DNA of 52,885 nt. It comes from Corynebacterium stercoris. Its GTDB lineage: Bacteria; Actinomycetota; Actinomycetes; Mycobacteriales; Mycobacteriaceae. Position 1 is the stretch's first letter, and each line of letters begins with the position of its first letter. Location: positions 1 through 52,885 of the forward strand of contig NZ_JAMFTQ010000013.1 in assembly GCF_024160105.1 (NCBI RefSeq). The letters are read 5' to 3'. This document shows positions 33,638 to 43,429 of the stretch, piece by piece. Below the pieces are notes generated by a model, which worked only from the letters and a program-made list of their open reading frames with translations, was not told where the DNA came from and made no database searches. Position numbers and translations under genes: made by a program.

Positions 33638-35047
33638 ATGTCCACAGTTCCCGGCGGCTCAGGCTCTCAAACCTCGACAGGCAGCGGGGATGACCTCCCT
33701 GAGCTGCACAGCGAGGAGCACCTCGAGCAGGCGCGCGACGAGTTCGAGCTCGACCACCTCTCCGATGCTGACCGCGAGCAGATCGAGGAGCAGGCGAAGA
33801 CCGACTCGGTGCCGGATGGCTCGGTGATGTCGTGGGCGATGACGCTGTTCGGCACCGCGGTCGGCGCCGGCATCCTGTTCCTGCCGCTCGACGCGGGCAC
33901 GTTCGGGTTCTGGCCGTTGGTGGTGGCCACGCTGTTCATCGGCCCGCTGGTGTTCTTTTCGCACCGCACGTACGCGCGCATCGTCTCCGGCTCGCCGATC
34001 CCCGGCATGGACGTGCTGCAGGTGGTTACGGCACTCACGGGCCGCAAGCGCGGCTTTGCCACGGCCCTTGTCTACTGGTTCGCCGTCTACCCGACGGTGC
34101 TGATCTACGCGATCTCGATAACCAACACCGTGGACAGCTTCATTGCGAACCAGTTCAACGGGCCCGAGATCAGCCGCTGGGTGCTCGCCCCGATCTGCGT
34201 GGGCATCCTCACCGGCGCGTTCGCGTTCGGGCAGAAAATCACCTTGACCATTGCGAATTTCTTGGTGTATCCGCTCATCATTGCGCTTGCCGGCGTGTCG
34301 CTGTATCTGATTCCGCGGTGGGACATTGCCAGCTTCATGTCGTACGAGTCGGACACTCCGATCTGGCAGTCGTTGTTGCTGCTGCTCCCGGTGCTGGTGT
34401 TCTCGTTTAGCCACATGGCGGCGCTGTCGCAGCTCGCGCTGGACGTGCAGAAGAAGCACGACAACGACGTGGCGAAGACCGAGAAGGACGTGACCAAGAT
34501 CGAGCTGATCGCGGTCACAGCCCTGGTGCTGTTCACGATGTTCTTCGTGTGGTCGTGCGCCTTTTCGCTGGGAGCGGACGGCCTGGACGCCGCCGCAGAG
34601 CAAAACATCCCGGTGCTGTCCTATCTGGCTAACGAGACGGGGACCCCGCTGCTGGCGTGGCTGAGCCCGATCGTGGCCATCTGCGCGATCGCCTCGTCCT
34701 ACTTCGGCCACATGCTGGGCACCGAGGAGGGCACCACCTACCTGCTGCGCGTCGCGGCGCCGGACTTCGCGCAGCGAGTGAACGAGAACGCGCTGCGCTG
34801 GATGATCAACATTTTCGTGTTTGTCACGGGCACGTTGATTGCGGTGTTCAACCCGTCGATTATGACGCTGATTTCCGTGGTCGGCGGCGTGTTCGTGGCG
34901 TTTTTGGTCTACATCGTGCCGACGCTGCTCTTCCGCAAGGCCACCGCCTACAAGCACTACGCGAACCGCCCGGACACCATCTTCGTGGGCGTGATGGGCA
35001 TTGTGATCGTCGCCGTCACCATCTGGGACATCGTCGCCGGCTCATAG
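33638..35047 (+). CDS. HAAAP-family serine/threonine-type permease (469 aa)
   Basis: The start at ATG 33638 has AAAGG 6 bases upstream. The first 60 residues are hydrophilic and acidic, longer than in SdaC/TdcC. About eleven membrane segments follow, opening with WAMTLFGTAVGAGILFLPLD, the family signature with the GxGIL break in TM1. Later segments include FSFSHMAALSQLALDVQKKH and a conserved SPIVAICAIASSYFGH. This fits proton-coupled serine/threonine importers of the hydroxy/aromatic amino acid permease family. The substrate is inferred from family only. The gene ends 208 bp before the AlbA_2-type gene. Confidence 0.85.
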   Translation: MSTVPGGSGSQTSTGSGDDLPELHSEEHLEQARDEFELDHLSDADREQIEEQAKTDSVPDGSVMSWAMTLFGTAVGAGILFLPLDAGTFGFWPLVVATLFIGPLVFFSHRTYARIVSGSPIPGMDVLQVVTALTGRKRGFATALVYWFAVYPTVLIYAISITNTVDSFIANQFNGPEISRWVLAPICVGILTGAFAFGQKITLTIANFLVYPLIIALAGVSLYLIPRWDIASFMSYESDTPIWQSLLLLLPVLVFSFSHMAALSQLALDVQKKHDNDVAKTEKDVTKIELIAVTALVLFTMFFVWSCAFSLGADGLDAAAEQNIPVLSYLANETGTPLLAWLSPIVAICAIASSYFGHMLGTEEGTTYLLRVAAPDFAQRVNENALRWMINIFVFVTGTLIAVFNPSIMTLISVVGGVFVAFLVYIVPTLLFRKATAYKHYANRPDTIFVGVMGIVIVAVTIWDIVAGS

Positions 35048-35092
35048 CTACTAAAGAGCTGGAGGCACTGGGAACGCGCTCGCCGGGGATAG

Positions 35093-35229
35093 TCGGAACA
35101 ATTCCGAAGAATTAGAAACAACACGTTGAGCTGCGAGAATGCAGCAATCTGTTGTCGGAGTTTTCACCATTGCGTGGTCTATATCTTTCTCATATCTTTC
35201 TTGTCCTCGATCGACAGCTAAAAAGATAT
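35093..35229 (+). promoter_or_regulatory. Upstream regulatory repeat A (palindrome plus ATATCTTT sites)
   Basis: TCGGAA-CAA-TTCCGA at 35093-35107 is a perfect palindrome followed by AGAATT. Eighty-six bases after its start come two direct octamers ATATCTTT at 35181-35188 and 35192-35199, 11 bp apart, and an inverted one (AAAGATAT, 35222-35229) next to the -35 region of the following gene. The same palindrome and octamer pair recur with identical 86-bp spacing at 37032-37137. This looks like an operator set. No gene is seen in 35048-35254. Confidence 0.65.
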
Positions 35230-35254
35230 CCCTGGGTGAATGTACAATGCTGGT

Positions 35255-37012
35255 ATGACGGACGTCGTACATTGGCGGGTGCCCGAGCACATCGAGGATG
35301 CCCTCGAAGCTGTCCACTCTGGTGCCACGGCGGACTCGCAGGAGTCTCTCACGCTGGAATTCAAGGAGGACCCAGCTCGCAGTTCCGGAAATGACGCCGG
35401 TACGGAGACCAGCGGGACTGCGGCGCGTGCGAAGCTTCTGGAAAAGCTGGTGGATGAAGCGATCTGCATGGCGAACAGTGAAGCCGCTACCGGAGACATC
35501 GTGGTGGGGATTGCAGACAAAACACCGGGTCCGGCTGCTTTCACTGGGACCAACCTATCCGAGGAGGACATCGCGCGTAGCATTTTCAACCGGACCAGAC
35601 CCAATCTGCAGGTACAGGTAACCGCAGTTGATGGATGGGGCGCGCGCCTTCTTGTGATTCATGTACCAGAAGCTCGGGCGCTGTACAGCCGCCAGGACGG
35701 TGCGGCGAAGCAGCGAACCGCGGACAAACAGTTTTCCTGCAAACCTCTGACAGAGGAACAGCGCAGGTCGATCGATATGGCTCGGCGAAACCCTGATTAC
35801 TCCAATGAGCCAGCAGACATTGGTGTCGATGACCTTAACCTTCCTGTCATTCAAGAGGCCCGTCGAACGTTGCGTATGCACAGGGAAACCACCGGCCAGG
35901 GTGCCGCCATCCCGAGCACCACGTATGGTCTCCTCCGCGAGCTGGGTCTTTTGCTTCACGACGGACGGATGAAACGTGCGGGAGAGATCCTTCTGGCATA
36001 TCCAGAGCCGACGGATGTGGTAGTTCGGTACCTGTGGCGAAGCTTTCCCGGTAAGGACCCCCAGACGGTAGAAATCTCCGAACCTGTCCTTCTAGCGCTA
36101 CCTCGGCTGAAGCGATTGATTAAGGACCACGGTGGCAGGGAGATTGAGAGGGTCCTGTTTGAGGACGGTCGCGAAGCGGCCATCGCCCGCTTTCCTGATC
36201 AGGCAGTCGATGAAGCGGTGACGAATGCGCTCATTCACCGCGACTGGCGGCTTCCCGGGCCAGTGGTGGTTGAGCAAACCAGTCGTACATTGAAGATCAC
36301 TTCGCCCGGCCCCCTGCCGCCAGGCGTAAGTCTGGATCAGCTCTTATCCACTCCTTCCATACCGCGCAATAACCGGCTGATGGCAGCGATGCGGACGCTT
36401 GGACTTGCTGAGGAAAGCTCCCGCGGTTTCGACCGTATGTGGGCGTCCATGATCCGTACGGGGCGCGACGTTCCGGAGGTATTGGCAACTGAAGCGTATG
36501 TACAGGTTGTCCTCGATGCCCAAAAGCCAGATGTCGAATTCGTCAAAGGTCTCGCCCGCCTCGCCGCCCGTTTCGGGGCTGAAGTTTCCGAAAGCGTGGA
36601 TTCACTCATTGTGCTGTGGCACCTCAATACCGCCCCGCTTATTACCGAAAAGACGGTGAAGGAAAAAACACAGACCTCCACTCGGGAAGCCAATGAGCTC
36701 ATGGAAGAGCTGGTAGAGCGCGGTGTCCTGGAACCCGTTCGGGATGCGAAAGAGTGGTTCCTGAGCCCCGAGTCGAGACAACTTATGGGCCAAGCGGGGG
36801 AAGGCGAGATTGCAACCGTCAGTATTCAAGAGTGGGTCGAGGCCAAGCTGGCCGACGGGGAAGCCCTCCAATCCGCCGAGGTCGCGGAGTATGCGGGCAT
36901 CTCCACTCAGCAGGCCGGTAATATTCTCCGGCACCTCCGTGATTTAGGCAGAGCCAAGATTGACCCAGCCGGCCCGCCCCGAGGCCGCGGCACACGGTGG
37001 ATCAAAGCCTAA
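35255..37012 (+). CDS. AlbA_2/Schlafen-type DNA-binding and HATPase_c protein (585 aa)
   Basis: The ATG at 35255 is chosen because a -10 box TACAAT (35243-35248) ends 6 bases before it; an earlier in-frame ATG at 35240 would lie upstream of that box. Residues about 15-165 are an AlbA_2 (Schlafen-like) domain, with ESLTLEFKED and GDIVVGIADK. Residues about 285-430 are the HATPase_c_4 part with AVDEAVTNALIHRDW. The last 140 residues contain two winged-helix-like segments (TVKEKTQTSTREANELMEEL and VAEYAGISTQQAGNILRHL). Such proteins are usually called transcriptional regulators or RecG-like ATP-binding proteins; the role is unproven. Operator-like repeats flank the gene on both sides and suggest self-regulation or insertion. 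Confidence 0.82.
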   Translation: MTDVVHWRVPEHIEDALEAVHSGATADSQESLTLEFKEDPARSSGNDAGTETSGTAARAKLLEKLVDEAICMANSEAATGDIVVGIADKTPGPAAFTGTNLSEEDIARSIFNRTRPNLQVQVTAVDGWGARLLVIHVPEARALYSRQDGAAKQRTADKQFSCKPLTEEQRRSIDMARRNPDYSNEPADIGVDDLNLPVIQEARRTLRMHRETTGQGAAIPSTTYGLLRELGLLLHDGRMKRAGEILLAYPEPTDVVVRYLWRSFPGKDPQTVEISEPVLLALPRLKRLIKDHGGREIERVLFEDGREAAIARFPDQAVDEAVTNALIHRDWRLPGPVVVEQTSRTLKITSPGPLPPGVSLDQLLSTPSIPRNNRLMAAMRTLGLAEESSRGFDRMWASMIRTGRDVPEVLATEAYVQVVLDAQKPDVEFVKGLARLAARFGAEVSESVDSLIVLWHLNTAPLITEKTVKEKTQTSTREANELMEELVERGVLEPVRDAKEWFLSPESRQLMGQAGEGEIATVSIQEWVEAKLADGEALQSAEVAEYAGISTQQAGNILRHLRDLGRAKIDPAGPPRGRGTRWIKA

Positions 37013-37031
37013 ACTCGTGCTGAAAAGAATT

Positions 37032-37140
37032 TCGGAACAATTCCAAAGAATTCCAACTAGACCGCTGACCTGCTTTAACACCGAGACGCTCGTGGATAAA
37101 TCTCCCGATTCTTGGCCCTATATCTTTCCGATATCTTTTC
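37032..37140 (+). promoter_or_regulatory. Regulatory repeat B upstream of leuS
   Basis: TCGGAACAATTCCAAAGAATT (37032-37052) matches the palindrome of repeat A with one change (at 37045), and two ATATCTTT octamers lie at 37120-37127 and 37131-37138, again 11 bp apart and 86 bp from the palindrome. The 65 bp between differ strongly, so the spacing rather than the sequence is conserved. The repeat lies downstream of the AlbA_2-type gene and about 75 bp upstream of leuS. Confidence 0.6.
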
Positions 37141-37213
37141 CGTTTCTCCGACCAACTGGGGGCGGGGCGGAGGATCGTCGCAAAGCAAAGGCCCTTTACT
37201 ACACTGCATAACC

Positions 37214-40054
37214 ATGACTGAGGCGAACCCCACTGCGCACCGGTACACGGCGGCGCTGGCCAACGAGATTGAATCCACCTGGCAGCAGTACTGGCGCGAC
37301 AACGGCACGTTCAATGCGCCGAACCCGACTGGTGATCTGGCGACGGGCGAGGCGCTGCCGGCGGAGAAGCTCAACGTCCAAGACATGTTCCCGTACCCGT
37401 CGGGTGCGGGTCTGCACGTGGGCCACCCGCTGGGCTACATCGCCACCGATGTGTACGCGCGCTACAACCGCATGCTGGGCAAGAACGTGCTGCACACGCT
37501 GGGCTACGACGCATTCGGTCTGCCGGCGGAGCAGTACGCGATCCAGACGGGCACGCACCCGCGGACGACGACTGAGGCCAACATCGCCAACATGGAGCGC
37601 CAGCTGAACCAGCTGGGCCTGGGCCACGATAAGCGCCGCGCGGTGGCTACCACCGACCCGGAGTTTTACAAGTGGACGCAGTGGATCTTCCTGCAGATTT
37701 ATAACGCCTGGTTTGATGAGGAGCAGCAGAAAGCCCGCCCGATCGAGGATCTGGTGCGCGACCTGCTCACCGGTGCCCGCAAGACGAAGGACGGGCGCGA
37801 CTTCAAGGACCTGAACACGCAGGAGAAGCACGCGGCGCTGGATGAGTTCCGTCTTGTGTACCTCTCCGAGTCGATGGTGAACTGGTGCCCGGGCCTGGGC
37901 ACGGTGCTGGCGAACGAGGAAGTCACCGCCGACGGCCGTTCGGAGCGCGGCAACTTCCCGGTGTTCCGCAAGCGTCTGCGCCAGTGGATGATGCGCATCA
38001 CCGCGTACTCGGATCGTCTGCTGGATGATCTGGAGCTTTTGGATTGGCCGGAGAAGGTCAAGAGCATGCAGCGCAACTGGATCGGCCGCTCCCGCGGTGC
38101 GCAGGTTGCGTTCGGTTCCACGGCGGGCGACATCGAGGTCTTCACCACCCGCCCGGACACGCTGTTCGGCGCCACCTACGTCACGCTCGCGCCGGAGCAC
38201 GAGCTGGTGGAATCCCTGGTGGCGGATGCGTACCCGGACGGCACCCCGGAGACCTGGACCTACGGCCAGGCCACCCCGCGCGAGGCTGTCGACGCGTACC
38301 TCGCTGCCATCGCGGCGAAGTCCGACGTGGAGCGCCAGGAGAACAAGGAAAAGACCGGTGTCTTCCTCGGAACCTACGCCACGAACCCGGTGAACGGGGA
38401 GCAGGTGCCGATCTTCATCGCGGATTACGTGCTCACCGGCTACGGCACAGGCGCCATCATGGCGGTGCCGGCGCACGACGAGCGCGACTACGAGTTCGCC
38501 TCCGTCTTCGGCCTGCCGATCATCCCGGTGCTTGACGGAGACATCTCCGAGGCGGCGTTTGTGGGCGATGCGGCGCATATTAATTCGTCGAATAGCGAAG
38601 GCCTGGACCTCGACGGCCTGGGTAAGGAAGACGCGATCGAGGCCGCCATCACCTGGCTGGTGGACCGCGGCGCCGGCGAGGAGAAGATTCAGTACAAGCT
38701 GCGCGACTGGCTGTTCGCCCGCCAGCGTTACTGGGGCGAGCCGTTCCCGATCGTGTACGACGAGTACGGTCAGGCCCACGGCATCCCGGAGGACCAGCTG
38801 CCCGTCGAGCTGCCGGAGGTGGAGGACTACAAGCCGGTGTCCTTCGACCCGGACGACAAGGATTCGGAGCCCTCTCCCCCGCTGGCCAAGGCCACGGATT
38901 GGGTGAACGTGACCATGGATCTCGGCGAGGGGCCGAAGCAGTACCGCCGCGACACCAACGTGATGCCGCAGTGGGCGGGTTCCTCCTGGTACCAGCTGCG
39001 CTACATCGACCCCACGAACTCCGAGGAGTTTGTGAACCTGGAGAACGAGCAGTACTGGACAGGCCCGCGCGAGGACGAGCACGGCGCCGGCGACCCGGGC
39101 GGCGTGGACCTCTACGTCGGCGGTGTGGAGCATGCGGTGCTGCACCTGCTGTACTCCCGCTTCTGGCACAAGGTGCTCTATGACCTGGGCTTTGTCACCT
39201 CCAAGGAGCCGTACCGCCGCCTGTACAACCAGGGCTACATCCAGGCCTACGCGTTCACCGACGCGCGCGGCGTGTACGTCCCGGCCGCCGAGGTTGAGGA
39301 GTGCGACGGCAAGTTCTTCTACGCCGGCGAAGAGGTCAACCGCGAGTACGGCAAGATGGGCAAGTCGCTGAAGAACGCCGTGGCCCCGGATGACGTGGTG
39401 CGCGATTTCGGTGCCGACACCCTGCGCGTGTACGAGATGTCCATGGGCCCGCTCGACACCTCCCGCCCGTGGGCGACGAAGGACGTCGTGGGTTCCCACC
39501 GCTTCCTCCAGCGCCTGTGGCGCCTCGTGGTCTCCGAGGAGGACGGCTCGCTCGCAGTGGTAGACAGCGAGCTGACCAGCGACGACGCGAAGCAGCTCCA
39601 CCGCACCATCGCCGGCGTCCGCGACGATTATGAGGGCCTGCGCGACAACACCGTCGTGGCCAAGCTCATCGAGTACGTGAACTACCTGACCAAGACGTAC
39701 CCGTCCGGCGCCCCGCGCGCCGCCGTCGAGCCGTTGGTGCAGATGGTCTCCCCGCTCGCCCCGCACATCGCCGAAGAACTCTGGGCGCGCCTCGGCCACG
39801 ACGGCACCATCACCTTCGAGCCGTTCCCGACCTTCGACGAGAGCTTGCTTACCGACGACACCGTTGAACTCCCCGTACAGATCAACGGCAAGGTCAAGGC
39901 GCGCGTCGAGGTGCCGGTGGACGCGGCGCAGGACGAGATTGAGCAGATCGCGCTCGCAGACCCGCGCGTGGTCGAGCTGACCACCGGCGCCGGCAAGAAC
40001 GTGGTGAAGACCATCGTGGTGCCCGGCCGCATGGTGAATCTGGTTGTGAAGTAG
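37214..40054 (+). CDS. leuS: Leucyl-tRNA synthetase (946 aa)
   Basis: This class I aminoacyl-tRNA synthetase charges tRNA-Leu. The HIGH motif is H68-V-G-H71 in [14 protein letters not shown] and the KMSKS motif is K714-M-G-K-S718. The CP1 editing domain contains the Thr-rich TTRPDTLFG and the [15 protein letters not shown] stretch needed for hydrolysing mischarged tRNA. The length is in the bacterial range for actinobacteria. The start is the ATG at 37214, 8 bases after TACACT (37200-37205), consistent with a leaderless mRNA; an upstream in-frame ATG at 37112 gives an atypical extension that runs through repeat B. No T-box leader was seen. Confidence 0.97.
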   Translation: MTEANPTAHRYTAALANEIESTWQQYWRDNGTFNAPNPTGDLATGEALPAEKLNVQDMFPYPSGAGLHVGHPLGYIATDVYARYNRMLGKNVLHTLGYDAFGLPAEQYAIQTGTHPRTTTEANIANMERQLNQLGLGHDKRRAVATTDPEFYKWTQWIFLQIYNAWFDEEQQKARPIEDLVRDLLTGARKTKDGRDFKDLNTQEKHAALDEFRLVYLSESMVNWCPGLGTVLANEEVTADGRSERGNFPVFRKRLRQWMMRITAYSDRLLDDLELLDWPEKVKSMQRNWIGRSRGAQVAFGSTAGDIEVFTTRPDTLFGATYVTLAPEHELVESLVADAYPDGTPETWTYGQATPREAVDAYLAAIAAKSDVERQENKEKTGVFLGTYATNPVNGEQVPIFIADYVLTGYGTGAIMAVPAHDERDYEFASVFGLPIIPVLDGDISEAAFVGDAAHINSSNSEGLDLDGLGKEDAIEAAITWLVDRGAGEEKIQYKLRDWLFARQRYWGEPFPIVYDEYGQAHGIPEDQLPVELPEVEDYKPVSFDPDDKDSEPSPPLAKATDWVNVTMDLGEGPKQYRRDTNVMPQWAGSSWYQLRYIDPTNSEEFVNLENEQYWTGPREDEHGAGDPGGVDLYVGGVEHAVLHLLYSRFWHKVLYDLGFVTSKEPYRRLYNQGYIQAYAFTDARGVYVPAAEVEECDGKFFYAGEEVNREYGKMGKSLKNAVAPDDVVRDFGADTLRVYEMSMGPLDTSRPWATKDVVGSHRFLQRLWRLVVSEEDGSLAVVDSELTSDDAKQLHRTIAGVRDDYEGLRDNTVVAKLIEYVNYLTKTYPSGAPRAAVEPLVQMVSPLAPHIAEELWARLGHDGTITFEPFPTFDESLLTDDTVELPVQINGKVKARVEVPVDAAQDEIEQIALADPRVVELTTGAGKNVVKTIVVPGRMVNLVVK

Positions 40055-40113
40055 CTCGCGGGGGAGCACCCTGCCCTGCCCCGAGGCGGGTCCTGCGGGC
40101 CGCGGGCCGGGCT

Positions 40114-40202
40114 GGAGCTGTCAGCGAGTGGAGCTCTCAGCGTCAACGCTGTGACCTGCGGTTTTCTAAACGACACCTGACCGCGACAACGCTGAGAGCT
40201 CC
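40114..40202. repeat. Long inverted repeat with GACCTGCGGTTTT core
   Basis: GGAGCTCTCAGCG at 40130-40142 has its exact reverse complement at 40190-40202, and a near copy GGAGCTGTCAGCG lies at 40114-40126. The loop carries GACCTGCGGTTTT (40153-40165), which with one change recurs inside the inverted repeat at the right end of the window. The whole of 40055-40354 contains no gene; apart from this element it is only GC-rich spacer with the ribosome site of the next gene. Confidence 0.65.
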
Positions 40203-40354
40203 AATTGGCGTTTGGAGAGTGGCGCACCCCTAGAAATTGCTGGGACGTGTGTGACTGGATGGAGTCAAAGTGTGGCAGGTGGGGCTGGGCGCTGGGCGCG
40301 GGCGTCGGTAGGCTGGGGGCGCAATTGACAGCGAGCGTCGCAAGGAGACTTTCG

Positions 40355-41500
40355 ATGACCAACCCAAACCAGGGCGGCTACCCGCCGTACGGCGAGGACC
40401 CGCAGCCGGAGCAGCCGAACGCGCCGGGCGCGGGCAATGAGGCGGGTGGATCGTCGCGTTACCCGAGCTACCCGAATTACCCCAGCTACGGCGGCGACGG
40501 CTACGGCGCACCCGCGCCCGGCGCGCCGCAGCCGAACTACGGCGACCAGCCGGCGGATTACTCCCAGTTCGAGGTGAACTCCGCCGCGTCGATGGCCGGC
40601 GCGAATGCGCTGCGCTACCACGGCATGCAGCTCACCGACGGATTCTACGGCGACGGCACCCAGCCGCACCCACTGAATGATCCGCAGGCCAACGGCTGGG
40701 CGCACCGCAAGGGCACCGGCAAGCTGCGCATCGGCGAGGCGATTGCCTGGGCGTTCAAGGCGTACGGGAAGAACCCGGCGCTGTGGCTGATCATCGGTGC
40801 GATCACGGCGGTGCTCAGCGTGCTGTCCTCGATCTCCAGCCTGCCGTTCATCGGCGGGCTCGCCGGTATTGCGTCACTCCTGCTGTGGCCGGTGTTCGCG
40901 GCGGCGGCGCTGCAGCAGACGCTCGTCGTTAAGCTGAAGTCCCCCAGCGCGCCGGCTTACGGCAAGACGCTGGGCGTGGGTGCCGTCATCATGGTGATGG
41001 CGACGATCGCGGCGACGATTTTGGGCATCATCACGTTCATGTTCGCCTTCGCGTCCATCGACATCGATCCGGCCGCGCTGCCCCAGCAGCCGGAGGAAAT
41101 CTTCCAGGATGAGGCGCTCTTGGGCACGCTCGCGCGGTCCTTCGGCCTCGCGTTCGGCGCGATCATGCTGGTAGTGCTGCTGCTGGTGCCGTTCATTGTC
41201 TTCCCCATTTACTACGCGGCGGACAACAACGGCGGCTTCGGCACCGCGTTCGGCCAGGGCATGAAGGCGGGTGCGCGCAACTACCTGCCGACGCTCGGCC
41301 TCGCGATCTTCGGCGGCCTGCTCAACCTCGTCGCCGGCGCGCCCGCGTTCCTCACTATCGCTGGTGTGCTCGGCACTGTCATCGGCGGCCTGCTCTCGGT
41401 TGTGCTGATGACGCTGGCCGCGCCGATCGGCCTGCTGATGGTGGCGCACGCCTACCGCCAGGTGTCCGGCGGCCCGGTGCCCTATGACACGGCCCAGTAG
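40355..41500 (+). CDS. Membrane protein with Pro/Tyr-rich N-terminus (381 aa)
   Basis: The ATG at 40355 follows AAGGAG by 7 bases. Residues 1-130 are hydrophilic, rich in Gly, Pro and Tyr with repeated PSYPNYPSY-like units, and end with IGEAIAWAFKAYGKNPALW. About six membrane segments follow in the rest (two near 150-190, then about 205-235, 270-295, 325-350 and 350-375). Such proteins are common in corynebacteria and are usually annotated as hypothetical or DUF975-like; the function is unknown. The Tyr/Pro tail may bind cell-envelope or division partners, which is a guess. The gene overlaps the VanZ-like gene by 17 bp, so the two are co-translated. Confidence 0.78.
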   Translation: MTNPNQGGYPPYGEDPQPEQPNAPGAGNEAGGSSRYPSYPNYPSYGGDGYGAPAPGAPQPNYGDQPADYSQFEVNSAASMAGANALRYHGMQLTDGFYGDGTQPHPLNDPQANGWAHRKGTGKLRIGEAIAWAFKAYGKNPALWLIIGAITAVLSVLSSISSLPFIGGLAGIASLLLWPVFAAAALQQTLVVKLKSPSAPAYGKTLGVGAVIMVMATIAATILGIITFMFAFASIDIDPAALPQQPEEIFQDEALLGTLARSFGLAFGAIMLVVLLLVPFIVFPIYYAADNNGGFGTAFGQGMKAGARNYLPTLGLAIFGGLLNLVAGAPAFLTIAGVLGTVIGGLLSVVLMTLAAPIGLLMVAHAYRQVSGGPVPYDTAQ

Positions 41501-41909
41501 CCGAACCTTGGCCGCCGCGGTGATCGTCATCGCGGCGGTTTTGGTTTTCACCGTGGGCAAGGCGTACTTCTCCGTGCCAGGCGTGTGGTCGGCTGACAAC
41601 CACCAGGTGCAGGAGCTGCGCCTCGAGCCGCTGTCCAGCTTCAAGTACTACAACGTGTGGTGGGGGCCGTGGCTGAACCTGATCGGCAACATCGCGCTGT
41701 TCGTGCCGGTGGGCTGGGTCGCGTTCTTGATTTTCGGCGGCATCTGGCCCGCAGCGCTCGCCGGCCTCGCCTTCAGCTTCCTCATCGAAGTCGCGCAGTA
41801 CGTGCTCGCCGCCGGCTACTCCGACGTTGATGACCTGCTCTTCAACACCCTCGGCGCGCTGCTGGGGGCGATGGCGGCGCGGGTGATCGTCGGCAAGCGA
41901 GTGCCCTAG
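41484..41909 (+). CDS. VanZ-family membrane protein (141 aa)
   Basis: This is a small protein with four predicted membrane segments. The VanZ signature is visible as NLIGNIALFVPVGW, then FLIEVAQYVLAAGYSDVDDL and NTLGALLGAM. VanZ proteins are named from teicoplanin resistance but most chromosomal members have unknown roles in the envelope. The ATG at 41484 lies inside the end of the upstream gene. The stop overlaps the convergent gene's stop by 4 bp. Confidence 0.85.
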   Translation: MTRPSSRTLAAAVIVIAAVLVFTVGKAYFSVPGVWSADNHQVQELRLEPLSSFKYYNVWWGPWLNLIGNIALFVPVGWVAFLIFGGIWPAALAGLAFSFLIEVAQYVLAAGYSDVDDLLFNTLGALLGAMAARVIVGKRVP

Positions 41910-43420
41910 CGGGCGAAGTGGTAGCGCCGCATCATCGCCTCGAGCAGGCGGCGGCCGTCCCTCGTGGCCTCCAAACCCGTGGGCCCTTCGTATATGCCGC
42001 CGGCTGAGAAGAGCAGCGAAATTGCATCTTCCATGGCCGCGGTTGGGAAATCGTGGTTGTGCTCCGGCACCTCCATGACCCCGAGGGAATCCGCCATGCA
42101 CGCGGACATGCTGCGCCAGTCCATGCCGAAGGCGCGCTCGAAACCGGCGCAGAGTTCACCTGCGAACTCCCCGACCGGATCGGCGGAGCGCACGAACTTC
42201 CCGCCGGTGTAGGTCATGCTGAGGTAGCCAGGTTTGCTTTCCTCGATGAAGCCCGCGCCCTCCAGCACCTTGCGCAGCAGATGCACAGACGGCTCCGTGG
42301 TCTCGCGCGGGCGGCTCCAGATGTTGGGGATGTCCAAGTAACGGAGGAAGTTCTCTACCGTGACGCTGGTGAGATAGCCCTTGCTGGTGAGCTTGGCGGG
42401 GACGCGGAACTCCTCGACGGCGGTGGTCAGGACGGAGGCGAGGAAATCGCCTTCCTCGTCATCAGCCATCCTGTGCGGCGCGCCGATCGGCGGGATCTCC
42501 CCTTCGCCCATTCCCGGGATCACCGTCAGGTGCGGGGCGCCCGGTACCTGCTGGCCCGGTACGCCGGGCACGCCCGGTACGCCGGGGACGCCGCGCAGGT
42601 GCGGGAAGTCATCGTCGTCGCGCGAGTCGCGGAAGGGAATGTCCAGGCCGGGGATGGGCATGCCCAGGACATCTTCGCCGGCGTGCTGCTCGAAGAACTC
42701 GGCCACGGCGGCGATCAGCGTCGGGTTGCGGTCCGGCGCCGGGTCGTTCTGCAGGATGTCGCGCAGCTCCGGGCGCGAATCGATGAACTCCTCGAACTGG
42801 TTCGCCAGGTCGAGCGCCCGCGGGTCCAGGGAGGCTTCCTGGGCGGCGTCGAAAAACAGCTCCTCCGCCACGAAGCCGATGCGGGTGGCCACCGCCACGG
42901 GGTCTGTGACGGTGAGGCGCTGCAGCATGCGCTCCGGGGACATCACCGGCAGAAAGCTCAACAGCAGCGGGGTGATCTCCATGTCGGGCTCGAGGCCCGC
43001 GGCGATGCGGCGTGCCTCGGCGCGGAAGCGCGTCATCATGGCGGGGCCGTTGGTGGCTTCGACGATGTCGGGCCCGGAAGCGTCGATAAGCAAGGGTGTG
43101 GGACCGTCGAGCTGGGAGCGGCCGAGGACCTCAATGTGCACGTTCCAATTCGCGGTCGGGTCGTAGATGTAGGTGATCTCGGTGAACTTGTGCACCGTCA
43201 GATCCGCCTCGTCGGCCTCGCCCGCGCTGGGCACCTCGGCGAAGACCTGACGCAGCTCCCCCGAGCCGGTCACGTACAGGTGCGATGCCGCGCCGGAGAA
43301 GCCGAACGCCGCGTTGATCACCTCGGACAGCTGACCCAGATCCATCGAATCGTCGACGTTGATGGTGCGCGTAATCTCCGGATTCGCGTCCTCCAACGTC
43401 ATCAGCAACGTGACATTCAT
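41906..43420 (-). CDS. pRiA4b ORF-3-like protein (504 aa)
   Basis: The N-terminal 120 residues fit the plasmid pRiA4b ORF-3 / IS1096 passenger (TnpR) domain: strands around EITRTINVDDSMDLGQLSEVI, NAAFGF, and HKFTEITYIYDPTANWNVHI. The middle (about 120-260) is helical, then comes a low-complexity linker with four VPG units in a row, and a C-terminal helical domain (about 330-504). The family name does not imply transposition and no transposase or inverted ends are present. Homologues occur in many actinobacterial chromosomes as hypothetical proteins. The pirin-like gene lies 9 bp upstream on the same strand, so the two may be co-transcribed. Confidence 0.78.
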   Translation of the reverse strand: MNVTLLMTLEDANPEITRTINVDDSMDLGQLSEVINAAFGFSGAASHLYVTGSGELRQVFAEVPSAGEADEADLTVHKFTEITYIYDPTANWNVHIEVLGRSQLDGPTPLLIDASGPDIVEATNGPAMMTRFRAEARRIAAGLEPDMEITPLLLSFLPVMSPERMLQRLTVTDPVAVATRIGFVAEELFFDAAQEASLDPRALDLANQFEEFIDSRPELRDILQNDPAPDRNPTLIAAVAEFFEQHAGEDVLGMPIPGLDIPFRDSRDDDDFPHLRGVPGVPGVPGVPGQQVPGAPHLTVIPGMGEGEIPPIGAPHRMADDEEGDFLASVLTTAVEEFRVPAKLTSKGYLTSVTVENFLRYLDIPNIWSRPRETTEPSVHLLRKVLEGAGFIEESKPGYLSMTYTGGKFVRSADPVGEFAGELCAGFERAFGMDWRSMSACMADSLGVMEVPEHNHDFPTAAMEDAISLLFSAGGIYEGPTGLEATRDGRRLLEAMMRRYHFAR

Positions 43421-43429
43421 AGCCCTCCC

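Noticed and set aside
35181..35229. ATATCTTT iterons as a replication origin of an integrated plasmid
   Set aside because: Only three sites, no Rep or partition genes and no AT-rich melting region; an operator is simpler.
37013..37213. T-box or other riboswitch before leuS
   Set aside because: No T-box sequence or specifier-loop fold is seen, and a -10 box 8 bases before the ATG implies almost no leader.
37199..40069. A 956-codon open frame on the minus strand opposite leuS
   Set aside because: It mirrors leuS in a high-GC region and its translation is rich in Arg, Val, His and Gln without domains, a typical codon-bias shadow.
42548..42600. Short tandem repeat that could suggest a CRISPR or satellite
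   Set aside because: It encodes the VPG repeat linker in frame and has no spacers.
41906..43420. Insertion sequence remnant, because the domain is named after IS1096
   Set aside because: No transposase, terminal inverted repeats or target duplication are present, and the gene has host-like composition.
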